64,000 nucleotides of DNA from Nostoc linckia z4 (lineage in GTDB: Bacteria; Cyanobacteriota; Cyanobacteriia; Cyanobacteriales; Nostocaceae), in contig NZ_LAHA01000030.1 of assembly GCF_002608075.1 (NCBI RefSeq), positions 28,426-92,425 on the forward strand, in the 5' to 3' direction. The position numbers and the translations under genes are program-made. The notes under the pieces were generated by a model, which searched no databases, had not been told where the DNA came from, and saw only the letters and a list, made by a program, of their open reading frames with translations. Below, piece after piece: positions 1-10,748 of this stretch. Each line of letters begins with the position of its first letter. Positions within the stretch are counted from its first letter, which is position 1.

Positions 1-3000
1 AATTAAAGATTCAGTGATGCCTTTGTCTTCTTGGATCTGATTATCTATATATAATATGTATTTGGCTTTAGCTTCTTTGAGCATCAGCTGGTGGCGTTGT
101 CTAGGCAACTTCGCATCGAGTGTCAACAGCACACCACCGCTTAAAAGCACAGCTGTCATACTTGCAATCAACCCAAAGCTGCGCGTACCAAACACCGCCA
201 CCACATCTCCCCGCTGGAGTCCTTGGGATAATAAAGCCCCAGCTAAACCTTGAGCTATTTTCCCCAATTGCCCGTAGTTCCAAGTCCGAGATCCTTGCCG
301 AAGTGCTGAATGTTCTGGCACAGAATTTACCCAAGAGGTAAACATTGTTGTTACCAGTTCGTACTTTGGTTCAGGTAACGCTGCTGTTGGTTCTGGCAGC
401 AAAAATCGCGCTTGTGGTGTGACCAGAGAATACAAACTAATCTGATTTTCTGGAGCCGCAACAATTTGATTCAATAAATGATGGAACTGATGCAGCATTT
501 CCATCATCCGCTCTGGAATAAACAAATCGGTGTTGTAAACTAAATCAAGTTTGATTCCCTGGTTTTGTTCTGTAACATACAAAGTCAAGTCAAACTTGGA
601 ACCTGTTTCTAACATCGGGATTGGTTCTACAGCCACCCCAGGTATTTCCAGTTGGATATCCCTCAAGTTGAGCATATTAAACCACACTTGAAACAGTGGG
701 TTGCGGCTGGTATCCCGTTCTGGTTGCAGTTCTTCCACCAGTTTCTCGAAGGGCATATCTTGATGGGCATAAGCACCCAAGGCCATTTCCCGGACTCGAC
801 TCAACACCGAACGAAAACTAGGGCCGCCGGAAAAATCAGTCCGTAAAACCACAGTGTTAATGAAAAATCCAATCAGCCCTTCAACTTCAGAACGGTTACG
901 TCCAGCAATGGGAGAACCAATGAGAATATCTTCTTGCCCAGAGTAGCGATGCAGTATTGTTCCAAAGGCCGCCAGCAAGGTCATAAATAAGGTGACGCCT
1001 TCCTGACGCGACAGTTCTGTGAGTGATGCACTCAAACTTTCGGGTAGCATTAACGACTCAGCCGCCCCTTGGTAAGTTTGCACTGGTGGCCGCGGTCGGT
1101 CAGTGGGCAATTCCAGTACAGTATTAGCACCTGCTAACTGGGTTTTCCAGTAGTTTGTTTGCTTGGTAAGGACTCCACCAGACAACCATTGATGCTGCCA
1201 AGCAGCAAAATCGGCATATTGAATGGGTAATTTTCCTAAGACAGAAGGCTTACCATTTAAAAAAGCTTCATAAAGCGCTGCTAACTGCTGCCAGAGGATA
1301 CCCATTGACCAACCATCTGAGGCAATGTGGTGCATGACTAACAAAAGTATCTGCTCCCGTTCGTTTATTTGCAGCAAGCTAGCCCGCAGCATCAAATCAG
1401 ATTCTAAGTTGAAGGGGGGTTGCGCTTCTTGAGTCAGGAGATATTTTGCTTGCTCCTGGGTGACTTTAATTACCTTGAGTTCCACTGACCGGGGTGCCCT
1501 AATTACTTGTATGGGGCTACCGTCGGGTGATTTAATAAAGTTTGTTCGCAGTGCTTCGTGGTGAACAACGATGCCATCTAAGGCCTGTTGCAATACACCC
1601 AAGTTTAATTCGCCTGTTAAGCGTTGTGCATCTGCAATAATATATGCCCTGCTGTTGGGTTCCAATTGCTCCAAAAACCAGACTCGTTGCTGGGCAAAGG
1701 ATAAGGGCGCTGCTTCTCGGTTGGCAATTTGGGGAATGGCCTGATTTTGGGGATGATTTTCTGGAATTTGGTTTTGAGCAATGGCTTGGGCTAAGCTAGC
1801 GATGGTGGGATTTTCAAACAAAACTTGCAACGGTATTTCTATCCCGAAGGCTTGGCGAACCCTAGACATCACTTGGGTAGCCAGCAGTGAATGGCCTCCC
1901 AATTCAAAAAAGTTGTTGTGGATGCCTACTTGTTGCAAACGCAGAATTTTTGCCCAAATGCTTGCTAAGACTTCTTCTGTGGGGTTTTGCGGAGGGACAA
2001 AGTTACTTGAAAGATTCAGGTCGGATATATCAGGTGCAGGCAAAGCCCGACGGTCTATTTTTCCATTGGGGTTTAATGGCAAGGTATCTAAAAATACCAA
2101 ATAGGCGGGCACCATGTATTCTGGTAGCCGACTTTGCAAAAACTGGCGGATTTCAACCTGAGTAGGCGTTTTCCCTGGCTTAGCAACTATGTATGCCACC
2201 AACCGCTTATCGCCAGGAATATCTTCTCTAGCCATCACTAAAGTCTGCGCCAGCGCCGGATGTTGGCTGAGTACAGCTTCAATTTCTCCCAATTCAATCC
2301 GGAAACCCCGTATTTTCACTTGGTGGTCAATGCGACCAACAAACTCGACATTACCATCGCTGTTGTAACGTGCCAAGTCCCCAGTTTTGTAAAGGCGTGC
2401 CCCTTCTTCAGAGCTAAAAGGATCGATAATAAACTTTTCTTGAGTTAATTCTGGACGGTTCAAATAGCCCCGTGCTAAACCAATACCGCCTATATGTAGT
2501 TCACCTGACTCCCCATCAGGCACTGGCTGTAAATTTTCATCGAGGATGTAAATCTGGGCATTGGTAATGGGGCGACCAATGGGAGCAATGTTGTAATTAC
2601 TGCCCCGTTGGCAAGTCCAGAATGTGGTATCAATGGAAGCTTCTGTGGGGCCGTAACAATTGTGTAAAACATTGTCCAAATTTAATTTGGCAAAAAATCG
2701 CTCTATGAGTTCTACCGGTAAAGCTTCACCACCGCAGGTTACGTGTCTGAGAAGTCGGCAATTTTCAATTCCCTTTTCTTCCAATAAAACACGCAGTACT
2801 GAAGGTACTAAGGCGATGACAGTAATTTGCTGTTGGGCGATCGCTTTGATAAGATAGCCAGCGTCTTGATGTCCCCCAGGACGAGGTATAATTAATTGCC
2901 CTCCAAAGCACAACGGCCAGAATATCTGCCACACTGAAGGGTCAAAACTAAAAGAAATGGTGAGTAAAACTTTGTCTGTCTGAGTTAATCTAAAGGTTGT

Positions 3001-3651
3001 TTGCCGCCAGTGCAATTGATTGCAAATTCCTCGGTGAGGAATCATTACACCCTTGGGCTGTCCTGTAGAACCAGATGTGTAAATTACGTAAATTAAATTA
3101 TCAAGGGTCGTCTGATTTTCAGGATTTTCTTGGTTATTTTGGCTGTTTTCTTGCCAAAACAAGTCTAGACAAATGACTTGCGCCTGGTGCGGTGGTAAAT
3201 CCTTGAGCAATTTTTCTTGGGTTAACAACACTGGTGTTTGTGTATCTTCCAAGATGAAAGCTAAGCGCTCTTTTGGATATGACGGGTCTAAAGGCACATA
3301 AGCGCCTCCAGCTTTGAGAATTCCCAACAGCCCCACAATCATCTCTAAGGAGCGCTCTAAACATATACCCACAAGTACTTCTGGCCCAACGCCTAAAGTA
3401 CGTAGATGGTGTGCTAGTTGGTTTGCTTGTTGGTTTAACTGCTGATATGTAAGTTGTGTATTTTCAAATACTACAGCAATTGCTTGGGGCGATCGCTCTA
3501 CTTGCATTTCAAAAATTTGATGGATACACAAGTTACCAGCAATTGTCTGGGTATCACTACATTCCTGTAGAACTTCTGTGTTAAAAATTTTAGTTAAGTT
3601 ATCTAACGAAATATTTCCTTTGCCTTCTGAACTATAACTGTCTATCTGCAT
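1..3651 (-). CDS. Non-ribosomal peptide synthetase, 5' part (A-PCP-C-A...)
   Basis: The frame is open from an ATG at 3651 to the window edge (1217 codons, no stop), so the C-terminal part lies outside. Domains in order are: an adenylation domain (about residues 45-545) with A3 core YTSGSTGQPKG near residue 191 and A4 core FDPSVW; a peptidyl-carrier domain with LGGHSLLA near residue 585, whose Ser carries phosphopantetheine; a condensation domain starting SFAQQRVWFLEQ with the catalytic motif HHIASDG near residue 774; and the beginning of a second adenylation domain. There is no condensation domain before the first A domain, so this is probably the initiating module. The Asp of the A4 core is the usual contact for an alpha-amino group, so an amino acid starter is expected. 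The substrate cannot be read safely. The product is unknown. Confidence 0.95.
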   Translation of the reverse strand, partial: MQIDSYSSEGKGNISLDNLTKIFNTEVLQECSDTQTIAGNLCIHQIFEMQVERSPQAIAVVFENTQLTYQQLNQQANQLAHHLRTLGVGPEVLVGICLERSLEMIVGLLGILKAGGAYVPLDPSYPKERLAFILEDTQTPVLLTQEKLLKDLPPHQAQVICLDLFWQENSQNNQENPENQTTLDNLIYVIYTSGSTGQPKGVMIPHRGICNQLHWRQTTFRLTQTDKVLLTISFSFDPSVWQIFWPLCFGGQLIIPRPGGHQDAGYLIKAIAQQQITVIALVPSVLRVLLEEKGIENCRLLRHVTCGGEALPVELIERFFAKLNLDNVLHNCYGPTEASIDTTFWTCQRGSNYNIAPIGRPITNAQIYILDENLQPVPDGESGELHIGGIGLARGYLNRPELTQEKFIIDPFSSEEGARLYKTGDLARYNSDGNVEFVGRIDHQVKIRGFRIELGEIEAVLSQHPALAQTLVMAREDIPGDKRLVAYIVAKPGKTPTQVEIRQFLQSRLPEYMVPAYLVFLDTLPLNPNGKIDRRALPAPDISDLNLSSNFVPPQNPTEEVLASIWAKILRLQQVGIHNNFFELGGHSLLATQVMSRVRQAFGIEIPLQVLFENPTIASLAQAIAQNQIPENHPQNQAIPQIANREAAPLSFAQQRVWFLEQLEPNSRAYIIADAQRLTGELNLGVLQQALDGIVVHHEALRTNFIKSPDGSPIQVIRAPRSVELKVIKVTQEQAKYLLTQEAQPPFNLESDLMLRASLLQINEREQILLLVMHHIASDGWSMGILWQQLAALYEAFLNGKPSVLGKLPIQYADFAAWQHQWLSGGVLTKQTNYWKTQLAGANTVLELPTDRPRPPVQTYQGAAESLMLPESLSASLTELSRQEGVTLFMTLLAAFGTILHRYSGQEDILIGSPIAGRNRSEVEGLIGFFINTVVLRTDFSGGPSFRSVLSRVREMALGAYAHQDMPFEKLVEELQPERDTSRNPLFQVWFNMLNLRDIQLEIPGVAVEPIPMLETGSKFDLTLYVTEQNQGIKLDLVYNTDLFIPERMMEMLHQFHHLLNQIVAAPENQISLYSLVTPQARFLLPEPTAALPEPKYELVTTMFTSWVNSVPEHSALRQGSRTWNYGQLGKIAQGLAGALLSQGLQRGDVVAVFGTRSFGLIASMTAVLLSGGVLLTLDAKLPRQRHQLMLKEAKAKYILYIDNQIQEDKGITESLI

Positions 3652-5135
3652 TTTTTATATATCAATAACTTACGAAAGTCTCTAGTTAAATTTGTGTTGT
3701 TACTACAGGCAGAGTTCCCATTGATTTAATAATAATCACCATATATTGATATTACTTAATCATTTGTACTTTTTTGCCATACTATATTTTTCACTCTAGG
3801 GAAAATCTACACAGGAAGGAAAATAAATTTTTCAACGATTTTTTCATAACGCAGGCTTTTTAGTTGCCAGAGAGCTTCAATCACAGTTTTCGTTTTGAAT
3901 TATAAATTGATATTTTTTGCAAAAACCTCTCCATCGGATATTTAAAATTTTATATTGAGTTTGAAATTTTTATATTTTTTTACTTTAGCTTTTTTAATTA
4001 AAAACTATATGACCACAGAAGAATAAAAGTTTGAATCGTTTTAAGTAAATCAGCTTAGCAAATATAAATAATAGTGGAATTACGTTATCCTTTTTATCGT
4101 CTTTTCTCTTAACTAGTTGAGCGAAAAAATAATTATTACCGAATCTTCATTGTGTTTCTTGGTATGTAAAATTACTGTAAAGCCTTAGTACAAGTAGCTG
4201 CAATAATTACGGTAATTCAGTAGAATTTCTACATACGCGGTTAGTTACGTAAGTCCGTAGTTTCTAACACATCAAACTAAATCAACTCTAAATCTAATCT
4301 GAAACCAAAGAATAGCCAAAATAATTCACTTTCTCAAGGAGTAAAAATGCCTATAATGCATATATAACAAGCTTTGTACCTTTTAAACATACTTGAACAG
4401 TGCTTCAATTCCTCAAAACTCATTTTTACTGTTTCATATTTGCCGAACAGCTTTGTTAGTTTTGTGAAACTACATCTACACTGACAAGATGCTCCCTTGA
4501 CAAAAGTGATTTATCAATTGAAGGTTTTTACTGAATTTGCCATCTATATGTTTATTCACATCCTTCAAAAATTAATAAGAATCTAACCAAAGTACAAAGA
4601 AATGTAAACTTTTGTAACAAAACTCAATGATTTTGATGCATTTCGTTATATGTTATGTCTGTATGTTTTTTTAATCAGTAATTATGCGTAAACAATCAAA
4701 AAGCCTTGAAGCAAAACTAAACCAGTGTAGTTAAACATACAACATTAACTTTGTGAGGGGTATAGTTTTTTTGAAAGCCCAAACCTGTGAAAGAGCTTTA
4801 ACGGCCTCGATAATGTATTACGCAAGTTAGAAACTCTAATATCCTGACCTAGCATATATAAGATATTAATGTCAGGAACTGCATTGAACTATAGTTTAAT
4901 TAAAAAAACATCCTTACCTTTAGACTAAAGCCCAAAGTTTCGAGATGCTACGTTGTAAAAAATGCTGAAATTTTGGTTGATGTTCGCACTGAGACATTTG
5001 AATACATTTTTGCTCAAGAAATTAACTTTACTCCAAAAAAGTGAGTAAATATTCAACTAAAGAATTTAGTTTTCTTTGAAAGACATGTGAAATACTCCAC
5101 TCGTATATATTTCCATCCAACTTTAACGAGACCAA
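3652..5135. other. Long AT-rich spacer between NRPS and polysaccharide genes
   Basis: About 1.5 kb between divergent genes with no convincing open reading frame on either strand. It probably holds promoters for both the NRPS and the polysaccharide operon. A 13-bp palindrome GTAGAATTTCTAC lies at 4220-4232. It resembles an NtcA box but has 7 rather than 8 bases between the half-sites, so it was not called as one. No tRNA-like cloverleaf or tandem array was seen. Confidence 0.5.
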
Positions 5136-6587
5136 GTGTTACTAACTATGAGTAATCAAAGTATCGCAACAAACCAATTAAGTGAAGTGCCTTTGGATTT
5201 ACGTGCATCTTCAATTGTGAAAGTACGCAAAGGTTCCTGGTGGCTGAGACTAACAACGCTATTTTTAGTAGATTGCACTCTTTTATCCTTAGCTTGGATT
5301 TTAGCTGGATACCAATCAGCTGACAGTTTTTATTCGGGTAGCTCAATTAATTATTTGCCGATATTCATAACAATTGGAATTCAAATCGGATCGCTAGCTC
5401 TAGAAGGTGTTTACCGAGAAGGCCAAAAACGGTATGACTATCTAAATATTACCAAGTCACTAACTTTTGCTCACGGATTAATACTATTTATTTGTTTGAT
5501 ATATCAGCCGATTGTAGATATCACAAGTCAGAGATTAATACTTTTGTCTTGGTTGTTCAGTACATTTTTTGTTTGTACTGGTAGATATAGTGTAAATCTA
5601 GTTCTAGAATATCTCCGTAAGCAAAAGAAAATAGTTCGTTCTTCTGTATTTATTATCTCCGATCATCAAGACCAGGAGCAAATAGCAAGCTTCATCAAAA
5701 AAGAGAAACATTACATTGTATCTGGAACAGCAAATGCTAATGCCTTAGACAGATATCAACGCCAACAAACATTGAATCAACTTAATCAGTTAGGTGTAAC
5801 AGAAGTCTTTATATCCTGGGATGCTTTGAAGAATAGAATGTTTCTATGTTGGTTATTTCAAGCATCAGGTATACAAGTACACATTATACCGATGGAATTA
5901 AAACCAATTTATAGAAACGTAGAATTCAACAAAGTGGGAGGAATGCCTTGTCTGAGTTTGGATTGCCCGATAATTACAGGTAAAGATTTTTGGATCAAGC
6001 GTATTTGTGATTTTTGTGTCTCCACTATCTTCGTAATGTTAACATTCCCCATCTACATAGCTATAGCTATAGCTATCAAGTTGGATTCTCCTGGCACAGT
6101 ATTTTACAAACAAACTCGTATCGGTCTACATGGAAAACAGTTCAAAGTATGGAAGTTTAGAACCATGAGATCTGATGCAGAGAAATTGCAGAAGGAACTG
6201 GAAGCTTTGAATGAGACCAAAGATGGGATTATTTTCAAAATAAAAGACGATCCTCGCATTACTCGTGTTGGAAAATTTCTCCGTCGTTACAGTTTGGATG
6301 AATTACCCCAACTTTTTAATGTCATCCTTGGAGAAATGAGCATAGTCGGCCCTCGTCCTTTACCAACTAGAGATGTAGATAAGTTTTCTGAACATCATTT
6401 TATTCGCCATGAAGTTTTACCTGGTGTTACAGGACTTTGGCAAGTTTCAGGTCGTTCAAATATTTTAGATTTTGAACAAGTTATAGCCCTGGATATGAGC
6501 TACATAGAAAATTGGTCGCTGAGTTTAGACTTTGAGATTCTCATCAAAACAGTAATGGTGGTTTTGAAAAAAGAAGGTGCGTATTAA
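5136..6587 (+). CDS. Polyprenyl-phosphate sugar-1-phosphate transferase (WcaJ/WbaP-like)
   Basis: This is the expected priming enzyme of exopolysaccharide synthesis. It moves a sugar-1-phosphate from a UDP-sugar to undecaprenyl phosphate at the inner face of the membrane. The N-terminal half has about four to five hydrophobic segments followed by a CoA-binding-like region. After a further membrane segment (near residue 290) comes the catalytic bacterial sugar transferase domain with KFRTM, DELPQLFNVI, VGPRP and PGVTGLWQVSGR. About 480 residues is normal for the family. Translation may start at GTG 5136, with a purine-rich AACGAG stretch a few bases upstream, or at ATG 5148. The sugar is probably glucose or galactose, but the sequence alone does not say. 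It is the first gene of a plus-strand run of polysaccharide genes. Confidence 0.93.
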   Translation: MLLTMSNQSIATNQLSEVPLDLRASSIVKVRKGSWWLRLTTLFLVDCTLLSLAWILAGYQSADSFYSGSSINYLPIFITIGIQIGSLALEGVYREGQKRYDYLNITKSLTFAHGLILFICLIYQPIVDITSQRLILLSWLFSTFFVCTGRYSVNLVLEYLRKQKKIVRSSVFIISDHQDQEQIASFIKKEKHYIVSGTANANALDRYQRQQTLNQLNQLGVTEVFISWDALKNRMFLCWLFQASGIQVHIIPMELKPIYRNVEFNKVGGMPCLSLDCPIITGKDFWIKRICDFCVSTIFVMLTFPIYIAIAIAIKLDSPGTVFYKQTRIGLHGKQFKVWKFRTMRSDAEKLQKELEALNETKDGIIFKIKDDPRITRVGKFLRRYSLDELPQLFNVILGEMSIVGPRPLPTRDVDKFSEHHFIRHEVLPGVTGLWQVSGRSNILDFEQVIALDMSYIENWSLSLDFEILIKTVMVVLKKEGAY

Positions 6588-6666
6588 AAGGAAGTGAGTT
6601 ACTATCGTTGAGTTTAGATTAATTAGTTAATTACCAAGCTCAACGAAGTATACTCTTCATCACAAG

Positions 6667-6690
6667 CAAAAACTATTTAAATAGTTTTTG
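6667..6690 (+). terminator. Perfect palindrome after the priming transferase, terminator-like
   Basis: Two 12-base arms meet without a spacer (CAAAAACTATTT and its exact complement), and the downstream arm ends in five T. The stem is AT-rich and weak. It may be a partial terminator that separates the priming gene from the flippase 190 bp further on. Confidence 0.4.
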
Positions 6691-6877
6691 TTTCAGTTAC
6701 TTTTTTTAATCAAGCTGACATATAACTTCGTAACAGGTCAAAATTATCTTCAAAAATGAATTGTCAAATAAAGTTAATTTAAATTCTTTTCAATGATATT
6801 TGTGCTTTTTAATTTTGAAAAATTTTTCTACAGAGATTTACGGTTTTTACAATTATCAAAATTAAGCTGATTACTAT

Positions 6878-8308
6878 ATGGTAAAAAACCGTAAACTAAT
6901 AAGTAATTCCCTGTCAATGGTAATTAATCGTTTAACACAAAGTATCACAGCCTTTGTGTTGACAGCTTCTATAGCTCGCACATTAGGAGCAGAAGCCTTA
7001 GGACAATATCTACTAGCATTTACTTATTACTTTATATTTGTCAACATCGCCTCACAGGGGTTAAAGACTTTATTTACCAGAGAAATAGCCCGTGAACCAG
7101 AAAAAACATCACTTTATTTAATAAGTGGAACCTGGTTGCAGTTAATTTTCAGTTGCTTCAGTTATGTAGTTTTAGTAATCATAGTATTTCTATTGCCCTA
7201 CACTTCTGAAACTTCCACTGCTTGTTACATCATGGGGTTAACAATCATTCCGTTTTCACTTTCTAACATTACTGAGGCAATTTTTCAAGCAAAAGAAAAG
7301 ATGCATTTAATTGCCCTAGCAACAGTTCCAGTGTATGTGATGCGTTTATTCATCATGCTCTGGTCAATGCAAAGGAATTATGGAGTTGATTATTTAGCGG
7401 CAATTTTAGTAATTTCAGAATCAATAATTCTAGCTATTGAATGGATTTTAATCACTAAATTTGTTAAAACTAAATGGCAAATTGATAAAGCTTTTGTTTG
7501 GAAAACACTTAAAAATGCACGGACATTCTTTGCAATTGAAGGACTAGCTGTAGTCAATGCTCGAATTCAAATTTTGATACTTTCATTATTAGGAAGCGAA
7601 TTTGTAATCGGTGTTTATGGTGGAATCATGCAATTATTCCAACCATTTTTGATCGTTGCAAATAGTATAGGTATAGCAATGTTTCCCCGATTATCAAAAG
7701 CCGTGAATGAAGGGCGGGATAAACAGCGAAACATTATAGAAAAATGTATTGAAATTTTATTAACTATTGGATTACCTTTATGCGTTGGTCTGCTGTTTAT
7801 TGGTAAAAATTTACTAATTATTATATATAATTCTAGCTTTGCTCAAGGAAGTTTAGCTCTTAGTATTATTGCCATATCATTAATTTTCCTACCCTTCAAT
7901 CAATCATTATCTTTTTTACTTGTGGCAAATGGTTTTGAAATTGTAAATTTGCGCCAAGTAGCTATTAACACCATATTAGGAAGTTTACTAGGTTTGATAT
8001 TAGTGTCGCAATATAACTTACTGGGGGCAGCAATAATGGCTTTGTTAATGAGTTTTATTGCTTTTAGTCAGTATATTTATTTCACTTATACTTTAGTATT
8101 TCCATTAAATTTATGGAGAATTATCCGAAATCCTTTGATAATTAGCGTTTTGATGACAATTGTATTTATAGTTTTAGAAACAATAAATTTGAATTTGTTA
8201 TTAACTATGGCGATCGCCACTTGCTGCTATATATTATTCGTTAGTTTGTTGAGTATTCATGCTTTAGGTAAAATTCCTATAGCCTGGGAAAAAATTGTCA
8301 AAAAATAA
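6878..8308 (+). CDS. Wzx-like oligosaccharide flippase
   Basis: A 476-residue protein made almost entirely of hydrophobic segments (roughly 12-14 membrane helices). It opens with a segment typical of the polysaccharide-transporter branch of the MATE/MVF superfamily (ARTLGAEALGQYLLAFTY). Members flip lipid-linked repeat units from the cytoplasmic to the periplasmic leaflet before polymerisation. Length and topology fit RfbX/Wzx. Its place between the priming transferase and a set of glycosyltransferases supports the role. Transported unit unknown. Confidence 0.9.
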   Translation: MVKNRKLISNSLSMVINRLTQSITAFVLTASIARTLGAEALGQYLLAFTYYFIFVNIASQGLKTLFTREIAREPEKTSLYLISGTWLQLIFSCFSYVVLVIIVFLLPYTSETSTACYIMGLTIIPFSLSNITEAIFQAKEKMHLIALATVPVYVMRLFIMLWSMQRNYGVDYLAAILVISESIILAIEWILITKFVKTKWQIDKAFVWKTLKNARTFFAIEGLAVVNARIQILILSLLGSEFVIGVYGGIMQLFQPFLIVANSIGIAMFPRLSKAVNEGRDKQRNIIEKCIEILLTIGLPLCVGLLFIGKNLLIIIYNSSFAQGSLALSIIAISLIFLPFNQSLSFLLVANGFEIVNLRQVAINTILGSLLGLILVSQYNLLGAAIMALLMSFIAFSQYIYFTYTLVFPLNLWRIIRNPLIISVLMTIVFIVLETINLNLLLTMAIATCCYILFVSLLSIHALGKIPIAWEKIVKK

Positions 8309-8415
8309 ATGCTTATTTATCGTTGATTTTCTTGTTTAAATAACTTGTAAAACCATAAATAAAGCATCAAGTTTAATAAATATGGTAATTATTCAAAGAA
8401 AAAACAACTCCAAAT

Positions 8416-9399
8416 ATGCCAATGACAAACGAAAGTAACCAACCAATAGTCAGTGTAGTTATTCCTACACGTAACAGACCACAAATTGTTGTCAGAGGTG
8501 CTAAAAGTGCCTTGAGTCAGACACTACAATCCATTGAAGTGATTGTGATAGTGGATGGCCCAGATCGGCAAACAGTCGATGCGCTATCTCAGATTGGCGA
8601 TCCCAGACTCAGAGTAATAGAATTACCACAAAATATTGGCCCATCAGGTGCTAGAAACACCGGGGTGAGGGAAGCTAAAGGCACTTGGATAGCATTTTTA
8701 GATGATGATGACCAATGGCTACCACAAAAATTGGAACGTCAATTAGAACTAGCGACTAGTTCTACTTATGAGTTTCCAGTTGTTGCCAGCCGTTTCATTT
8801 CTCGGACTCCAAAAGGTGACTTTATTTGCCCAAGAAGGTTACCTCAAGCCTCGGAACCTTTAAGCGAATATCTTTTTGTTCGGAACTCTTTTTTTAAAGG
8901 AGAAGGATGCATACAAACCTCTACTCTTTTTGTGAAAAAAGAGTTAATGGAAAAAATGCCTTTAGAAGAAAAATTTCCCAGACACGAGGATTGGGAGTGG
9001 TTGCTGCGGGTGAATGCAATGGAAAATGCACAAATTCTATTTGTACCTGAAGCGATGGCAATCTGGCATTCAGAAATGGGAATCAAACGTTTGAGTAACG
9101 TTCATGATTGGAAATATTCTTTGGATTGGATTCGTTCAACTCGTCATTTAGTAACACCAAAAGCTTATTCAGGTTTTATTGCAACAATTGTTAGCCATTT
9201 TGCGTCATCAGCAGGTGATTGGAAAGCTTTTTTGCCTCTATTGTGGGAATCTATACGCTTGGGTAAGCCAAGACCAATGGATATATGTTTGTACCTAACA
9301 ATGTGGTTAATTCCTCAAGATCTCAGACAGCGAATTCGTTCTCTTTTCAAAAAAAATTCCCAAACAAAACCAACTGTTTTGAAAGAAATCTCACCTTGA
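8416..9399 (+). CDS. Family 2 glycosyltransferase
   Basis: An inverting GT-A glycosyltransferase of the cytoplasm or inner membrane face. The N-terminus has VSVVIPTRNRP, followed by the nucleotide-sugar segment IVDGPD, GPSGARNTG, and the metal-binding acidic motif FLDDDDQW near residue 97. A second conserved stretch, PRHEDWEWLLR, lies near residue 195 and probably carries the catalytic base. The 327-residue length is usual. It likely adds one sugar of the repeat unit built by this locus. Donor and acceptor cannot be deduced. ATG 8416 is used; ATG 8422 is an alternative. Confidence 0.92.
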   Translation: MPMTNESNQPIVSVVIPTRNRPQIVVRGAKSALSQTLQSIEVIVIVDGPDRQTVDALSQIGDPRLRVIELPQNIGPSGARNTGVREAKGTWIAFLDDDDQWLPQKLERQLELATSSTYEFPVVASRFISRTPKGDFICPRRLPQASEPLSEYLFVRNSFFKGEGCIQTSTLFVKKELMEKMPLEEKFPRHEDWEWLLRVNAMENAQILFVPEAMAIWHSEMGIKRLSNVHDWKYSLDWIRSTRHLVTPKAYSGFIATIVSHFASSAGDWKAFLPLLWESIRLGKPRPMDICLYLTMWLIPQDLRQRIRSLFKKNSQTKPTVLKEISP

Positions 9400-9603
9400 A
9401 GTGAGTTAGTTGACTGATATACTGAGGTATCAAAAAGATGTGTTGTCAGTTAAACCCCTTGATGTGTCTCATTAACTGGCAACTCATATAAACTGTACCT
9501 CTAGCTGGCTATCAGCAATACTGCAACATTACTCAAATACTTTTATGTTTATCAAAAGCCATAGAAGTGAATTTAATTTTTAAAATCTACTCTGCATAAT
9601 GAT

Positions 9604-10680
9604 ATGAACAAAAAATTGAATTTGCTACAAGTATACCGTGGTATTGCTGCTATCCTCGTAGTCTTATCTCATGGCGGTCGTATCCTTTCTCGCGAATTCG
9701 ATCGCAATACTTTATTACAAATATTTCATTTTGGTTGGATAGGTGTTGATTTCTTTTTCGTACTAAGTGGATTTATTATATTTTATATACACCAATATGA
9801 TATTGGTAAACCAAATAAATTAAAATCTTTCATTATCAAACGATTTATTCGCATATATCCATTGTATTGGATTGTTTTGGCTACCAAACTTCTAGCTTCT
9901 ACGTTTGCCAATTATAAAGATACGATTTTGCAAACAAGTGCAGGTGAAGTTTTTAAAGCTTTTTTATTACTGCCCCAAGACAATGATATCCTTAACACTA
10001 AATTTATTGGTGTCAGTTGGACGCTTACTTATGAAATTTTTTTCTACTGTCTGTTTGCGGGATTAATTTTGTTCAACACCAAGATTTACAAAGCTATAAT
10101 CGTTGCTTGGATAACTGGTGTCATTCTCAATCTATTCAATCTTTTACCAATTAGCAACAATTTTTTATTAATGTTTATATTTGACGAACACAATCTAGAA
10201 TTCGTCCTTGGTTGTTTAGCTGCATATACTATCTCTCAATCCAAATTTAAGTTTAAAAATTCATTAATATACACTTCTCTTTTTCTCTTGGTATTATCAA
10301 TAATCAATACAAGAGATGGTGAATTTAATGTATCAGGTATTCCCACATTAATAGGCTATGGTCTTCCCTTTACTCTTCTAATTATTGGCTCTGTATATTT
10401 AGAAATGTCAAGCAAGATCGATGTACCATTGATTTTAATTTACCTGGGAGATGCTTCTTATTCCATATATTTAACACATGGTTTTTTCTTAAGTAATATC
10501 AGTAAAATTTTGGATGCGTTAGCAAGGAAGAGTGCAGTATTATACGCAATAATCAATTTCAATATCATTGCCTTTGTCACTGTGGTCATAGCAGTAGCTA
10601 TGGGATGCTTGATTCATACCTACCTAGAAAAGCCATTAATTACAAATCTCAGAAACAAAGTATTTGCTAAAATTACCTGA
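9604..10680 (+). CDS. Acyltransferase family 3 membrane protein (OafA-like)
   Basis: Integral membrane O-acyltransferase with about ten hydrophobic helices. The family signature RGIAAILVVLSHGGR near the N-terminus carries the conserved His. FFVLSGFII, a conserved RIYPLYW segment, and a C-terminal SYSIYLTHGF are also present. Such enzymes acetylate (or otherwise acylate) sugars of exported polysaccharides or lipids. Embedded between glycosyltransferase and polymerase genes, it most likely decorates the polymer made by this cluster. The acyl group and target sugar are inferred, not shown. Its 358 residues match the family. Confidence 0.9.
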   Translation: MNKKLNLLQVYRGIAAILVVLSHGGRILSREFDRNTLLQIFHFGWIGVDFFFVLSGFIIFYIHQYDIGKPNKLKSFIIKRFIRIYPLYWIVLATKLLASTFANYKDTILQTSAGEVFKAFLLLPQDNDILNTKFIGVSWTLTYEIFFYCLFAGLILFNTKIYKAIIVAWITGVILNLFNLLPISNNFLLMFIFDEHNLEFVLGCLAAYTISQSKFKFKNSLIYTSLFLLVLSIINTRDGEFNVSGIPTLIGYGLPFTLLIIGSVYLEMSSKIDVPLILIYLGDASYSIYLTHGFFLSNISKILDALARKSAVLYAIINFNIIAFVTVVIAVAMGCLIHTYLEKPLITNLRNKVFAKIT

Positions 10681-10748
10681 AACAACCATACACTCAGGCA
10701 ACTAGTTTAATCTCTTGTCTGTGTCCACCATGATGCATACTCCAAACA

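Noticed and set aside
1781..2165. Plus-strand frames inside the NRPS gene
   Set aside because: They are antisense to the carrier and condensation domains, whose minus-strand frame is continuous and full of family motifs.
4220..4232. NtcA box upstream of the polysaccharide operon
   Set aside because: GTAGAATTTCTAC has seven rather than eight bases between the half-sites.
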